Origin: Arenicola marina
Lineage: Eukaryota; Annelida; Polychaeta; Arenicolidae
DNA length: 64,000 nt
Assembly (NCBI GenBank): GCA_964019135.1
Contig: OZ025260.1
Span: 27,336,254-27,400,253, forward strand
Reading direction: 5' to 3'
A program made the translations under genes and the position numbers. This document shows positions 9,415 through 19,771 of this stretch, one piece after another. The notes under the pieces are model-generated. The model was not told the origin of the DNA. It saw nothing but the letters and a program-made list of their open reading frames with translations, and made no database searches. The first letter of the stretch is position 1, and the number at the start of each line of letters is the position of its first letter.

Positions 9415-12400
9415 ATGCTGAACGGGGAGAGAACCTGGGTGTACACCCCGCAGACACAGGGGATCCAGTACCCCGGGGTGATCCAGACCCAGTCTCCTGG
9501 AGCAGTCCCGGGGGTGGTCATGCAGCCACCAGTCGCGTACCAGACCCAGAACGACTCCTCCCCCTCGCCGGCGGTGTACACCAGCTACCGTAAGACCCAA
9601 TCCCTAGTCCTGGGAGCCATACAGATCACCATCGCTCTCTTGGCGGCCATCTTGAATGTAGTGGGAATGGCGGTTTCGGCATTCGATTACAACGTGTTTC
9701 ACCCCACGGCGTACGGGCTGTGGGCCTCGATCTTTGTAAGTACTTGTCGTTATGCAATGATCATCAGGTGCAAGTGTAAACGCACAATGTGTAAGTGTAC
9801 GCACTCGATGTGTAAGTGTACGCACTCAATTTGTAAGTGTACGCACTCAATGTGTAAGTGTACGCACTCAATGTGTAAGTGTACGCACTCAATGTGTAAG
9901 TGTAAGCACTCAATGTGTAAGTGTACGCACTCAATGTGTAAGTGTAAGCACTCAATGTGTAAGTGTACGCACTCAATGTGGAGGTGTAAGCACTCAATGT
10001 GTACGTTTAAGCACTCACTGCGTAAGTGTAAGCACTCAAGGGGCAAGTGCATGGTAATGTCAGTGATATGTGCCTTGTTAACCTTCCTGGCAGTGTATGA
10101 AGCCAAGTCATATACATATCATCTGGTAACTAGCACACTCTGATCCTGGCCATATTCAAAATGATAAGGGTCTGGAAGGGGTGGTCCAGCCTCCAGTGTC
10201 GATTTTCAAAATGTTCACTGTCGAATGTTGATTTTTTACGACTTTCCGTGTCGCTTTTTGGCTAAGTTCAGTGGGTTTTTTTCAAAATCTGTGTCGGTGT
10301 CGCTCAGTCCTCAGTGTCAGAATTTGTGGGTCAATGCAGAATGTCGATTTTTGAAATATGCCTGTGTCGCGTGTCGCCATTTATCCCTTCCACACCCTTA
10401 ATGATGGCTATGCTATTCGTTATGCACGAAAAGACGTTGTTTCATCGTAGTCTGTCACGCTCCTGGCGGTAATAATCAGAATCGCAATAATACTATACCT
10501 TTGCTACTGTCTATCGTCTTTATAAAAATGCCTCGAGTGAGTATTTTTTCCTCTATTTTTAACCGAGAAATCGTTAATGAATTCGACACCTCTCCTTTGC
10601 AGTACCTGCTGGCTGGAGCTCTCGGTGTCCAAGCCGGGAAGTACCCGCGCCGGCCTTACATTGTGGCCAGCACCGTCCTCTCGACGCTGGCCTCCATCAT
10701 TGTCTGGTCTCACATTGGTATAGCCATGGGCAGCACGATTCAAGACAGCTTGCCGGCAACCTTCACGGGGAACTCGGCCTATTACCAAACGGTGGGTCTC
10801 CCCAAGCCCCGCTGTGGCCATGTCTGTGTGGTCGCAGGATAAAGATCCCATGTCCTACGTCGCAAAGAGTAGGGAGCTACCCCCGGGGACATGGCTCCAC
10901 TCTCCTTTCCTTCTCCCATTGACGTGATATGACCAAAAGTGGTTAAAGCGTCCTGAATATACAACCAACCAACCAAGACACTGTTCACAACGAGATTATT
11001 TAATACAGGGCCAGGCCGGGGCCACCAGTACAGGATCTTTCATTAGAACTCGGTCAGTCGAATTTGGCATCCCAAAATATAGTATACCGCAAGTGCGGAT
11101 CTCCTAAGGATGACCATGCAGGGTGGAGGGTGGGGGGAGGGGTGGTCAGGGGCGGATCTAGGGGGGGGGGGTAGGGGGGTTGCACCCCCCCCCCCTTTGG
11201 GAACCAGAACATACAACATACAACATACATGTTAACATACATGCTAAAGTCCCAAGTGGTCAGAGAGCACCCGCCCGTTGGGAAACTGAACATACACTGT
11301 TGAAGTCGGGTTCTCTAAGCCACCCCCCCGGTCGCAAGTCTTCAGAGAGCAAACCCCCCCCCCCCTTTGGCAAATTCCTAGATCCGCCCCTGGGTGGTCG
11401 AGCGGTTTATTCGTTCCCACAAGACTTTTGTTTAATATGTCTACCGCCTCTCCGCTCCAACCATCCAATCCTAGACATTGTTAGGTGCATCGCATGGCAA
11501 GGGAATTAACATTAACGACATCCGCGCTTTGTACAAAGCAGCATACTGCGGAATGCCAGTATGGTGTCTATGGTTGAGCGTTTTCTTTTTAGTCTGTGCG
11601 TTGATGTTCATCTTTGAAATACTCTTTTGTGCTTGCAACATTTTGACCAGGAAGCTATGACCTGCATACTCCAGCTGTACGCTTGGGCCATATATGCACG
11701 GTTGAGTTGGAGTGAGAGTTTTTGAACTAGTAAACACATTGAAAATTATGGTTACTCACGCAGCATAGTTTCCGCTCAGAAACCGAGATAACGCGTTTAT
11801 GTTCTCAATGTATAAGTAAACGTATGTAGGATGTTGTCCTATAAATGCTAACATTGGCATGCAATGTAAAAGTGTTTTGGCATATCGCCAACTGTTTAAA
11901 GGGAACCGCCAGTCTGGCCTCTAAAGTTGCTTTACCGATTCATATATTACCCAATTGTCTATCCTCCAAATTACAGATTTTTTCGTCCTGTCCTGCTCAC
12001 AATAAAATTTAGAAGTGAGCGCCGGGCACGATTATGCCGCCTACCCAGGCGGCAGCCCTTTTTGGAGGTGTGTCCGGGATTGACCTATCAGGAGGCGATA
12101 CTCTAATCTATTCAAACCGGAAATTACGCCTATTGTGTGAGCTAAACAAGAGCGCGTGATCATCGCTAATAAAAATAGTTGCGATTCTAACTCCAATCAT
12201 GGCATTGTTGCGGAGTCAATCGTCGCAAGACGTATATCAATTTGTTTGGATGGTACTTTTCCATGAAACACAAAGATCACGGTCTACTGCGCGGCTTGGA
12301 ACTGCCGCTGTTCATCTGTAAATCGCGGCCGCGAGTGATAACATAAGGCGGTGCCACATGAATAGTCACAATACGCGTCACTGCTCCCGACAAAATGACG

Positions 12401-13869
12401 CTCTGCTTGACATTGCTGGGGGCGGGTTGGCTTAATTGTTTTCTCCTTACCAGTGGGCCGAAACGAAGCGTTAGCACTCGCCAATTTAATTTTATGATGT
12501 AAGCTTTCGGTGCAGATCGCAATTAAATTAGGTTGGACACCCGCTTTAAGCTTGCTTGGTTCTTCTTTTTTCAGCTGAGCTTAATCATCAGTTCTTTGCT
12601 GTTCATCCTTGGCTTCATCGAGATGATCGTTTCGACGTGGGCTGCCTGCTTGGGGTGTTGTGCGACCTGCTGTAGGTCATCGGTAAGTGACCTGCCTGGG
12701 GTGTTATAAGACCTGCTGTAGGTCATCGGTAAGTGACCTGCCTGGGGTGTTGTGTGACCTGTTGTAGGTCATCGGTAAGTCACCTGCCTGGGGTGTTGTG
12801 CGACCTGCTGTAGGTCATCGCTAAGTGACCTGCCTGGGGTGTTGTGCGACCTGCCTATGGTGCTGTGCAACCTGCTGTAGGTCATCGGTAAGTGACCTGC
12901 CTGGGGTGTTGTGCAAGAAAGATGACCACTTCTTAGCTCCAGTGTAAAATTACATTCTGGGTGTGGACCCAAAAACTAATATCGACATTCATTGACTGAG
13001 TATCGAAAAAAGAATCATTAATAATAGTTTGGTGAACTACCATCTGTGCAGATTTTTGGGAAGCTAAAGGAATACTTTATTGTAATTATCATGTCGAAAA
13101 AGTCGTTCCGAGAAATGCGAACAGACAGATTGAAGGATAGGACAGTTTCGGTTCGATTGTCACAAAAACTGCAGTCTGGCCTGTTCACCTCCATGCTGGT
13201 TATTGTGCAAGAAATGACAACAGTTAATGACTGACTCTCTTCTTCATGTCTTGGCCAAAGGTGAGGACCTTGGGTAACGCGATTTGAATATTCGTATAAC
13301 GCCTTATCCTCTTTACATTTCAGCCCAGCCATGTGACGACAAAGGTTGTCTACATACCCACGATCGCACCCCCGGCAATGATCTACCCCCCAGGCCAACA
13401 GCAGCCTGGCTGTCCGCCCCAGGCCGGGGGAGGCCAGCCGACCGCAGGGCCGGGACACCAACCAACGGCGCCACAGCGCTCAACACCCAACCAGTACCAC
13501 GTTCCCGGCTTCAACCCGGGCTCGCCGGCAGTTAACCCGGCATTTGTCCCTGATTCCTACCAATCTGGCCACAATCCAGACAACTACACCAGTCTGATTC
13601 CCTCGGGCGGTGGGCGCGGACAGCACCATGGGGGTGCCGACCTCGCCACTGGTGACTACATCACGACCAGTAACGTCGGGGCCGGTGAGTACATCACAAC
13701 GGATGCTGCCGCAGCCGCCGCGAGAGGCAGCACTGGCGAGTACGAAACCATCCCAGACGCCCTGGGCACAGGGGGTGACTACGAGAAACCTGATGGGGAC
13801 TACCTGGCGCCCTCTGTTGGAGATCCCAATCACCATCAAGACGTTTACCTCCGGACGCTGGTACCTTAA
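9415..13869 (+). CDS. MS4A/CD20-like four-pass membrane protein, 4 exons, 387 aa
   Basis: Exons 9415-9735, 10603-10791, 12575-12682 and 13324-13869 (TAA) all join in phase 0. Donors are GTAAGT, GTGGGT and GTAAGT; acceptors are TTTGCAG, TTTTTTCAG and CATTTCAG. The start ATG has A at -3. The N-terminal 58 residues are Pro/Gln-rich. TM1 (about 61-88) begins KTQSLVLGAIQITIALL, the hallmark of the CD20-like family (PF04103). TM2 crosses the exon 1/2 junction (LWASIF-YLLAGALGVQAGK), TM3 is VASTVLSTLASIIVW and TM4 is LSLIISSLLFILGFIEMIV. A cysteine cluster CLGCCATCC follows and could be palmitoylated. The 181-residue tail, encoded by exon 4, is Pro/Gly/Gln-rich. It has spaced acidic tyrosine motifs (NYTSL, GDYITT, GEYITT, GEYETI, GDYLAP, DVYLRT) that resemble phosphotyrosine docking sites. 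Family members act as plasma-membrane or endosomal signalling or channel-associated proteins; the role here is inferred. Confidence 0.82.
9777..10046 (+). repeat. 21-bp minisatellite in intron 1, each unit with a GTAAGT
   Basis: About 13 units of TGTAAGTGTACGCACTCAATG, 21 bp. It begins about 40 bp after the true donor at 9736. Most units carry GTAAGT, identical to the real 5' splice site. The frame from exon 1 stays open through the array to TGA at 10141, but the repeat donors are in phase 1 while exon 2 needs phase 0. Confidence 0.88.
10166..10399. mobile_element. MITE with about 15-bp TIRs, intron 1 of the MS4A-like gene
   Basis: The left end AAGGGTCTGGAAGGG pairs with the right end CCCTTCCACACCCTT with one mismatch. 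AATGAT stands directly on both sides as a 6-bp target-site duplication. The 234-bp interior is non-coding and rich in TGTCG words. I cannot assign the superfamily. Confidence 0.6.
10804..10980 (+). mobile_element. 5'-truncated SINE abutting the exon 2 donor
   Basis: Matches the shared SINE body from just before the end of the B-box region (AGCCCCGCTGTGGCCATG), through TGTGTGGTCGCAGGATAAAG, to the tail CCAACCAACCAA. It begins about 12 bp after the donor GTGGGT at 10792. The tRNA head is missing, as is usual for incomplete reverse transcription. Confidence 0.72.
11148..11391. mobile_element. hAT-like MITE, 15-bp perfect TIRs
   Basis: Left end AGGGGCGGATCTAGG and right end CCTAGATCCGCCCCT are exact inverted copies. 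GGGTGGTC flanks both sides (11140-11147 and 11392-11399), an 8-bp target-site duplication as made by hAT transposases. The 244-bp interior has poly-G/poly-C tracts next to both ends and two related subsegments containing GAACATACA and AGAGAGCA. It lies in intron 2 of the MS4A-like gene. Confidence 0.8.
11400..12574. other. Intron 2 remainder of the MS4A-like gene, no feature recognised
   Basis: Intronic sequence between the MITE and exon 3. The open frames here (for example 11478-11660 and 12277-12522) have no recognisable domain. The pyrimidine tract before 12575 is a good acceptor context. Confidence 0.5.
12640..12910 (+). repeat. 46-bp tandem repeat spanning the exon 3 end and its donor
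   Basis: The unit runs GGTGTTGTGCGACCTGCTGT, AGGTCATCGGTAAGTGACCT, GCCTGG. The first copy is the coding end of exon 3 with its donor at 12683. Further copies put identical CATCG-GTAAGT junctions at 12729, 12775 and 12888; the copy at 12821 is mutated to CTAAGT. Use of any later donor would read VSDLPGVL and then TAA at 12707, removing the exon 4 tail. Confidence 0.85.
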
Positions 13870-14853
13870 TCACGATGTCCGGTCGTTGTCTTGTCGCGCA
13901 CAAGAATTGACGGCTGGGGCGTGGCCTCAATCTCCTTGCAGAGGGCGTTCCGCTTACGCTATAGTCCCTCGGCTCCACGTCAAATTTAACCATCAGAATT
14001 ATGCTTCATACGCGAAAACGAAATCGAATGGAAGATATATTCGAAGACAAATACATCACTGTTTAACATATATTGTGCTACTATTACCGTACCGACGAAT
14101 TTAATCGATTTTGATTAATTAGAAGCCAGTTCGATTGAGGTCAAAGGCATGAAGCGCATTGAACTTTGACCCCATGTTAATTTGAAGTTATGTTTCGCTG
14201 AACTCCTTCGTTGTGATCGTATGACAACGGAATGTCTATATTTTTCAAATTATGTGTCGAAAATGCAAAATCAAATCTGAACAACCCTCGAAACCATTCG
14301 TGACCCCAGCACCGTTGAGGTCAACCGTGAGGTTGGTAGTTACGTGGGACAGAGGAGATGTGAGGAACGAGCTCCCTCTGCTGACAGGGTGCGCGTAGTC
14401 CTGATACCACTTCGATACAGATATGGCGGCACTACAATACGGAGTCGCGTGCAGACAGACGAACCATCGCTATGTGACGCGTGTAAGGATACAGAGATGA
14501 CCACTACCGCCGCTACATGGAAATAACTCACGCTGATTTGGGAGACTTTAATGCTGTTGTTAACAATCATTTTTATTGCCTTGATGAGCGTGAGACTCAG
14601 ATCTTGCCTTCATTTTCGATTGACATGAACCCAAACACTTCTTCTCTTCTTCTTCCTCAAGCCATTGAGGAATTATCGAAACTGAGACGGGAAGAAGAGA
14701 CTATGAGAGGGTTCTTTTTATTCGCCAGAGGTCGTTAACGGATGCTGGCACAAAGCCAGATGACGTATTTGACCTAGGGAGGGGTGAGGAGGTCTACGGT
14801 AGATATCATGTTCTTATTAATGATAACGGATGAGATCCAGACGCTTGCCACAG
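13870..14853. other. No gene recognised
   Basis: Follows the MS4A-like stop. I saw no AATAAA in the first few hundred bases. An open frame at 14517-14738 contains an acidic stretch ending IEELSKLRREEETM, but it has no known domain and no supporting splice structure. It is left uncalled. Confidence 0.4.
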
Positions 14854-16317
14854 CATGGAGCGGCCCCGGGATCACGCTCACATGGAGCAGCCACGGGATC
14901 ACGCTCACATGGAGCGGCCCCGGGATCACGCTCACATGGAGCGTCGCCGGGATAACGCTCACATGGAGCGGCCCCGGGATAACGCTAACATAAAGCGGCC
15001 CCGGAATCACGCTCACATGAAGCGGCTTCGGGATCACGCTCACATGGAGCGGCCTCGGGATCACGCTCACATGGAGCGGCCCCGGGATCACGCTCACATG
15101 GAGCGTCGCCGGGATCACGCTCACATAAAGCGGCCTCGGGATCACGCTCACATGGAGCGGCCCCGGGATCACGCTAACATGGAGCGGCCCCGGGATCACG
15201 CTCACATGGAGCGGCCTCGGGATCACGCTCACATGGAGCGGCGCCGGGATCACGCTCACATGGAGCGGTCTCAAGATCACGCTCACATGGAGCGGCCCCG
15301 GGATCACGCTCACATGGAGCGGCCTCGGGATTACGCTCACATGGAGCAGCCTCGGGATCATGCTCACATGGAGCGGCCCCCGGAATCACGCTCACATGGA
15401 GCGGCCCCGGGGTCACGCTCACATGGAGCGGCCCCGGGATCGCGCTCACATGGAGCGGCCCCGGGATCACGCTCACATGGAGCGTCGCCGGTATAACGCT
15501 CACATGGAGCGGCCCCGGGATCACGCTCACATGGAGCGTCGCCGGGATCACGCTCACATAAAGCGGCCTCGGGATCACGCTCACATGGAGCGGCCTCGGG
15601 ATCACGCTCACATGGAGCGGCCCCGGGATCACGCTAACATGGAGCGGCCCCGGGATCACGCTCACATGGAGCGGCCTCGGGATCACGCTCACATGAAGCG
15701 GCGCCGGGATCACGCTCACATAGAGCGGTCTCGGGATCACGCTCACATGGAGCGGCCCCGGGATCACTCTCACATGAAGCGGCCCCGGGATCACGCTCAC
15801 ATGGAGCGGCCCCGGGATCACGCTCACATGGAGCGGCCCCGGGATCACGCTCACATGGAGCGGCGCCGGGATCACGCTCACATGGAGCGGCCCCGGGATC
15901 ACGCTCACATGGAGCGGCCTCGGGATTACCCTCACATGGAGCAGCCTCGGGATCATGCTCACATGGAGCGGCCCCCGGAATCACGCTCACATGGAGCGGC
16001 CCCGGGATCACGCTCACATGGAGCGGCCCCGGGATCGCGCTCACATGGAGCGGCCTCGGGATCATGCTCACATGGAGCGGCCCCGGGATCACGCTCACAT
16101 GGAGCGGCCTCGGGATCACGCTCACATGGAGCGGCCCCGGGATCGTGCTCACATAAAGCGGCCTCGGGATCATGCTCACATGGAGCGGCCCCGGGATCAT
16201 GCTCACATGGAGCGGCCCCGGGATCACGCTCACATGGAGCGGCCCCCGGGATCACGCTCACGTGGAGCGGCCCCCGGGATCACGCTCACATGGAGCGGCC
16301 CCGGGATCACGCTCACA
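14854..16317 (+). repeat. 27-bp minisatellite (about 54 units)
   Basis: The unit is CATGGAGCGGCCCCGGGATC plus ACGCTCA, 27 bp, so reading frames persist and give long artificial peptides (MERPRDHAH repeated). Variant units ATGGAGCAGCCTCGG followed by GATCATG recur at 15344 and 15939. That is 595 bp apart, 22 units plus the one extra C of a CCCCCGG unit, which marks a higher-order duplication of about 22 units. Confidence 0.92.
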
Positions 16318-17169
16318 CACCCTGTGGTTTTCCTCTTCCAGAGAGTTGAATGTGTTTATGGCTTTGAACAAATATAGCAAGCTTGCCTGGTCGATGTTCG
16401 CCTTCAAACCCAGTTCAATGTGTCGCGTCACGGTTGGGCGACCCTCATCCGGTTCTCAGTAGACAACAATTATTCATAGCCACAGGGCACAATATTGCAA
16501 ACTTTGAAAGGACATACAGAATAAAGTCGCCTTCAACATAGGACATATTCGCTTTCTCAATATATTGCCATGGGGCGCACGCAAACAAAGCGAAAAGTTG
16601 GACTGTGCAACTTTAAACATAGCGTTCACGTTACGTTTTTTCTCTAGTTATATGGAGAAGTCTCCGCGGCTAAGTTACTCATGCGTCAAGGACAACGCGC
16701 ATGGAGACGCTTAGAATGGGAATAAATCACCAGTTTGTTTGTCGTGGTTTAGATATACCCGACATACGACGCGTTTAGCGAACGTACAGGATTTTATTAT
16801 TTCTTTATTTATTTCTACAACAATGTTGCAGTGCACAGTAAATCAGAGACAAGATTTCAGATCCACAATGACATTATGACATAGCAGTGCAGTACACGGT
16901 AGATCAAAGGCAAAGTTACACACCCACAATTAGAAAAATGTAAATAGTTCACTGTGCTTTATCAGAGTTCGCTTACAAAACCAAACCTGCATGTTCCACC
17001 TATGTAGAACATGTACATACGTGCCTGTGCTGCTTACCTTATGATGCTTGTTTGCCTTCACTCGCTTCACGCAAACAATTTGCTAACATTGTCATTGTAT
17101 TATAATCCTCAGAGTAGATGTATATAATATATGAATGGTTAGTTACGAACTGGACAAAGTTTACCTACC
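16318..17169. other. No gene seen
   Basis: AT-rich to mixed sequence. A weak internal duplication near 16830-16910 (AGTGCA, ACAGTAAATCA, then AGTGCAGTACACGGTAGATCA) is the only structure noticed. Confidence 0.45.
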
Positions 17170-17413
17170 CGCCCCCGCCCCCCCCCCCCCCCCTTTAGGG
17201 CCGAAATTTGTATAACTTATACCATTTAATATATGAAAACCAAAACCGCCCCCCCCCCTATCCAGCATATCTGGATTCGACCCTGAAACCGCCCCCTCTA
17301 TCCAGCATATCTGGATTCGACCCTGAAACCGCCCCCCCCCCCCTATCCAGCATATCTGGATTTGACCCTGAAACCGCCCCCCCCCCTATACAGATTTTCT
17401 GGATCCGCCCCTG
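17170..17413. mobile_element. Decayed MITE-like segment with C-runs and internal tandem repeats
   Basis: The right end CTGGATCCGCCCCTG is the same terminal motif as the hAT-like MITE at 11148, with one change. The interior has three to four tandem units of 40-50 bp, each with a C-run, CTATCCAGCATATCTGGATT and CGACCCTGAAACC. The word ATCCAGCATATCTGGAT is itself a small palindrome. No matching left TIR is visible, so the element is truncated or rearranged. Confidence 0.5.
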
Positions 17414-18712
17414 TAGAGCACATGTGTTTGAGCACTGTCATGATGTAGTGACCCATAGGCGTGTCCATGGGGGGAGGGAATGCAGACCCTTTCACCCTAA
17501 GACTATCTGTACCCCCCGCGTTTCACAATCCTTGCCCCCTGGCCTCTCCTCATATATTATAATGCATCAAGCTTCGTATTGTATGTGTTCTTTCCTGAAC
17601 TTACCAACAATTATGAATGGTACGTAACGGGCACCACAGTCACCTGCGTGTCAGGCTTTTACACACATTTGTTTCATGTTTTTGTTGAACAATTTATTGT
17701 GCTCTCCCTTTCAAGAATTCTTGTGCACGCCCCTCTAACCCACGTAGTGTTTCTGATTGGTTGATACGAGATCAGGAGGAATCAAATGTCGGCGCTCACG
17801 AAAATCACTCTTACGGGCGACAATAGGTGTTGTTATGCCTTGAATATTTAGTTCGTATTTTCTTCTCTTTTAGGAAACGTATCTTTCGGTTACATATAGG
17901 CATTCCCTTTAATTAATTGTATGTGCCTTGAAATAGTGAAAATCTTACTAATATGCTCTTGGCTAACTATATGGGTTTGCTAACATATATGTGCTTTTTC
18001 CTGTGGGAGGACGGAAGAGTACAGTTTTAGTCTCCGGGTCTTTACAGAAGCCTTTCCCCGGTGTGAAGTCTCCTACCAATGCAAAATCATAACTGGCCCC
18101 GACTGCCCCTTTTGTGACGACTCGGTCGAGACAAAACATTGTTTCATCAGGTGCCAGCATTTTACTCCGAAGAAGAGGTTCTTCAGAAAATTCTTTCATA
18201 AATTATTCAGGACCAAAAACTTCTTAACCTACTCTTCGCTATCCTGCAGATTCTCTTACACAGAACATGCCCCTCAGAATGTGGTGACAGGACTTTCAAA
18301 TTATATAAACACTCGGAGGTCAGGGAGTCTCCAACCTGGTGCATTTTGAACCATACTTTGCATTGGAAAAATTAAATATCAACATTAGACGGGAATTTCA
18401 TAATTGTTAAAGTTGCTTCAGTGACACCGCGCGACCGCCCATGAAGTCAACATAACCCCCCCCCCCTCTCTTTCTCTCTCTCTCTCCACATACCCGGCAA
18501 ACTCAATTAATCCCCTCTCCTCCAATCCCGCTCACTAGTCCACGGATATATGTACACCAGCTTGTATTCCCCAATAAATTTATTTGTGTTTAATCACATA
18601 AAGCAATGGACTCTATTGACATCCAGATGTATCCCCTTTACAATTGTTGCCTGTTGTTACGTACCTGTTGAATGAATTGCCGAATGACTTGGCTATTAAA
18701 ACACGCACAAAG
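17414..18712. other. No gene seen; short CT microsatellite
   Basis: A CTCTTTCTCTCTCTCTCTCC tract lies near 18468-18487, after a run of C. The remaining open frames are short and unrecognised. Confidence 0.45.
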
Positions 18713-19771
18713 CAACATACATTCAGATCAGATAATATAAAATAACTCTATAATCATATTTCTTAGATCTTGTAATTACAGTTGACATTTAAATCATTAT
18801 TGCGTACATAGAGAGTGAAAGTCTAATCAGAACTGTGTTGCATATCAGCGTTCTCAATATACTATTCTATTCGGCTCTCACCTAACGTTATATGTCGCAC
18901 GTACAATGCTCGTTTGGCGATCGTAGCAGAACGGCGTTGGACAATCTGCTTTCTTCTCCTTGTTATTTTTGTTAAAGATCCTTTATCTGGCCAGAGCATC
19001 ATTCAGTTACAATTTATTACACATTACGGCATGCTCTGAATGAAATCCGACAAGCATCACAACTTTTAAAAAAACCAATACAAGGACAATCAAACCATCA
19101 CGTGGCTAAGAAAGTCGGGGCCTATGGCATAAAGCAGTTGTCTCGCCTCTTTAGACATCAAGTAGTGAGTCGAATTGTAAATAGCAAATTAACATCCCAA
19201 TTTGACTACATCTACAGAGTTTAAACATGGCCGGGTCTGCTCGCAAGAGCGAACTCTATTCTGCTTTCCGCACAATAGGGATTCTTCAGAGATTAAGTAG
19301 GTCAACAGAAAAGTCACACATATCAAACCATTATTTACATATATCCAAAATACAAAGACGCCATGATACGTCAATAGTACACGCCAAATACGTTGTGCAA
19401 CATGAGGTATTGATTGAACAAATATCACAAAAATCACCACATTTTTAGCGTCTTGTGACATGGTAAATGTACTATATCACCGCATAAATTCATTCAGCCA
19501 GCTTTGTATCATATATATATTTTTAGCATCTTTCTCGTATACAAATTAATAAAAGCAAACTTATCGTTTGAAGAAAAATCGTCTTACAGCTCGGTGCCTT
19601 ATATTAGAGGTCTCATACTTAGGTTCTGCCAATTAGTTGTAAAAAAAGCTCCTTAGAACAGACAGTCGGTTAACATATGGCCGTGGATAAACATTTGGTG
19701 AGGGTAGCTAATCCATGGCCAATCCATAGCCAAGCACAAAACGGATCTAAATGGCTTCTACTTAACATTCT
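18713..19771. other. Unit 1 left flank (3' side of TRP copy 1), lacks the MITE
   Basis: Homologous to 29896-31380 but without the 449-bp MITE: the sequence reads CTAACGTTATATGTCG across 18885-18900, an intact empty site. It also contains a 90-codon minus-strand open frame (19189-19461) whose homologues in the other units differ at the start and are frameshifted in unit 3, so it is probably not a gene. Confidence 0.6.

Noticed and set aside
14517..14738. 73-codon frame with an acidic/basic helix-like end
   Set aside because: No domain, no splice support and no conservation evidence in the window.
14774..16377. Open frames on both strands with MERPRDHAH- or LHVSVIPGP-type repeats
   Set aside because: The 27-bp unit preserves any frame. 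Both strands are open and frames shift at the CCCCCGG units, so there is no coding signal beyond the repeat.
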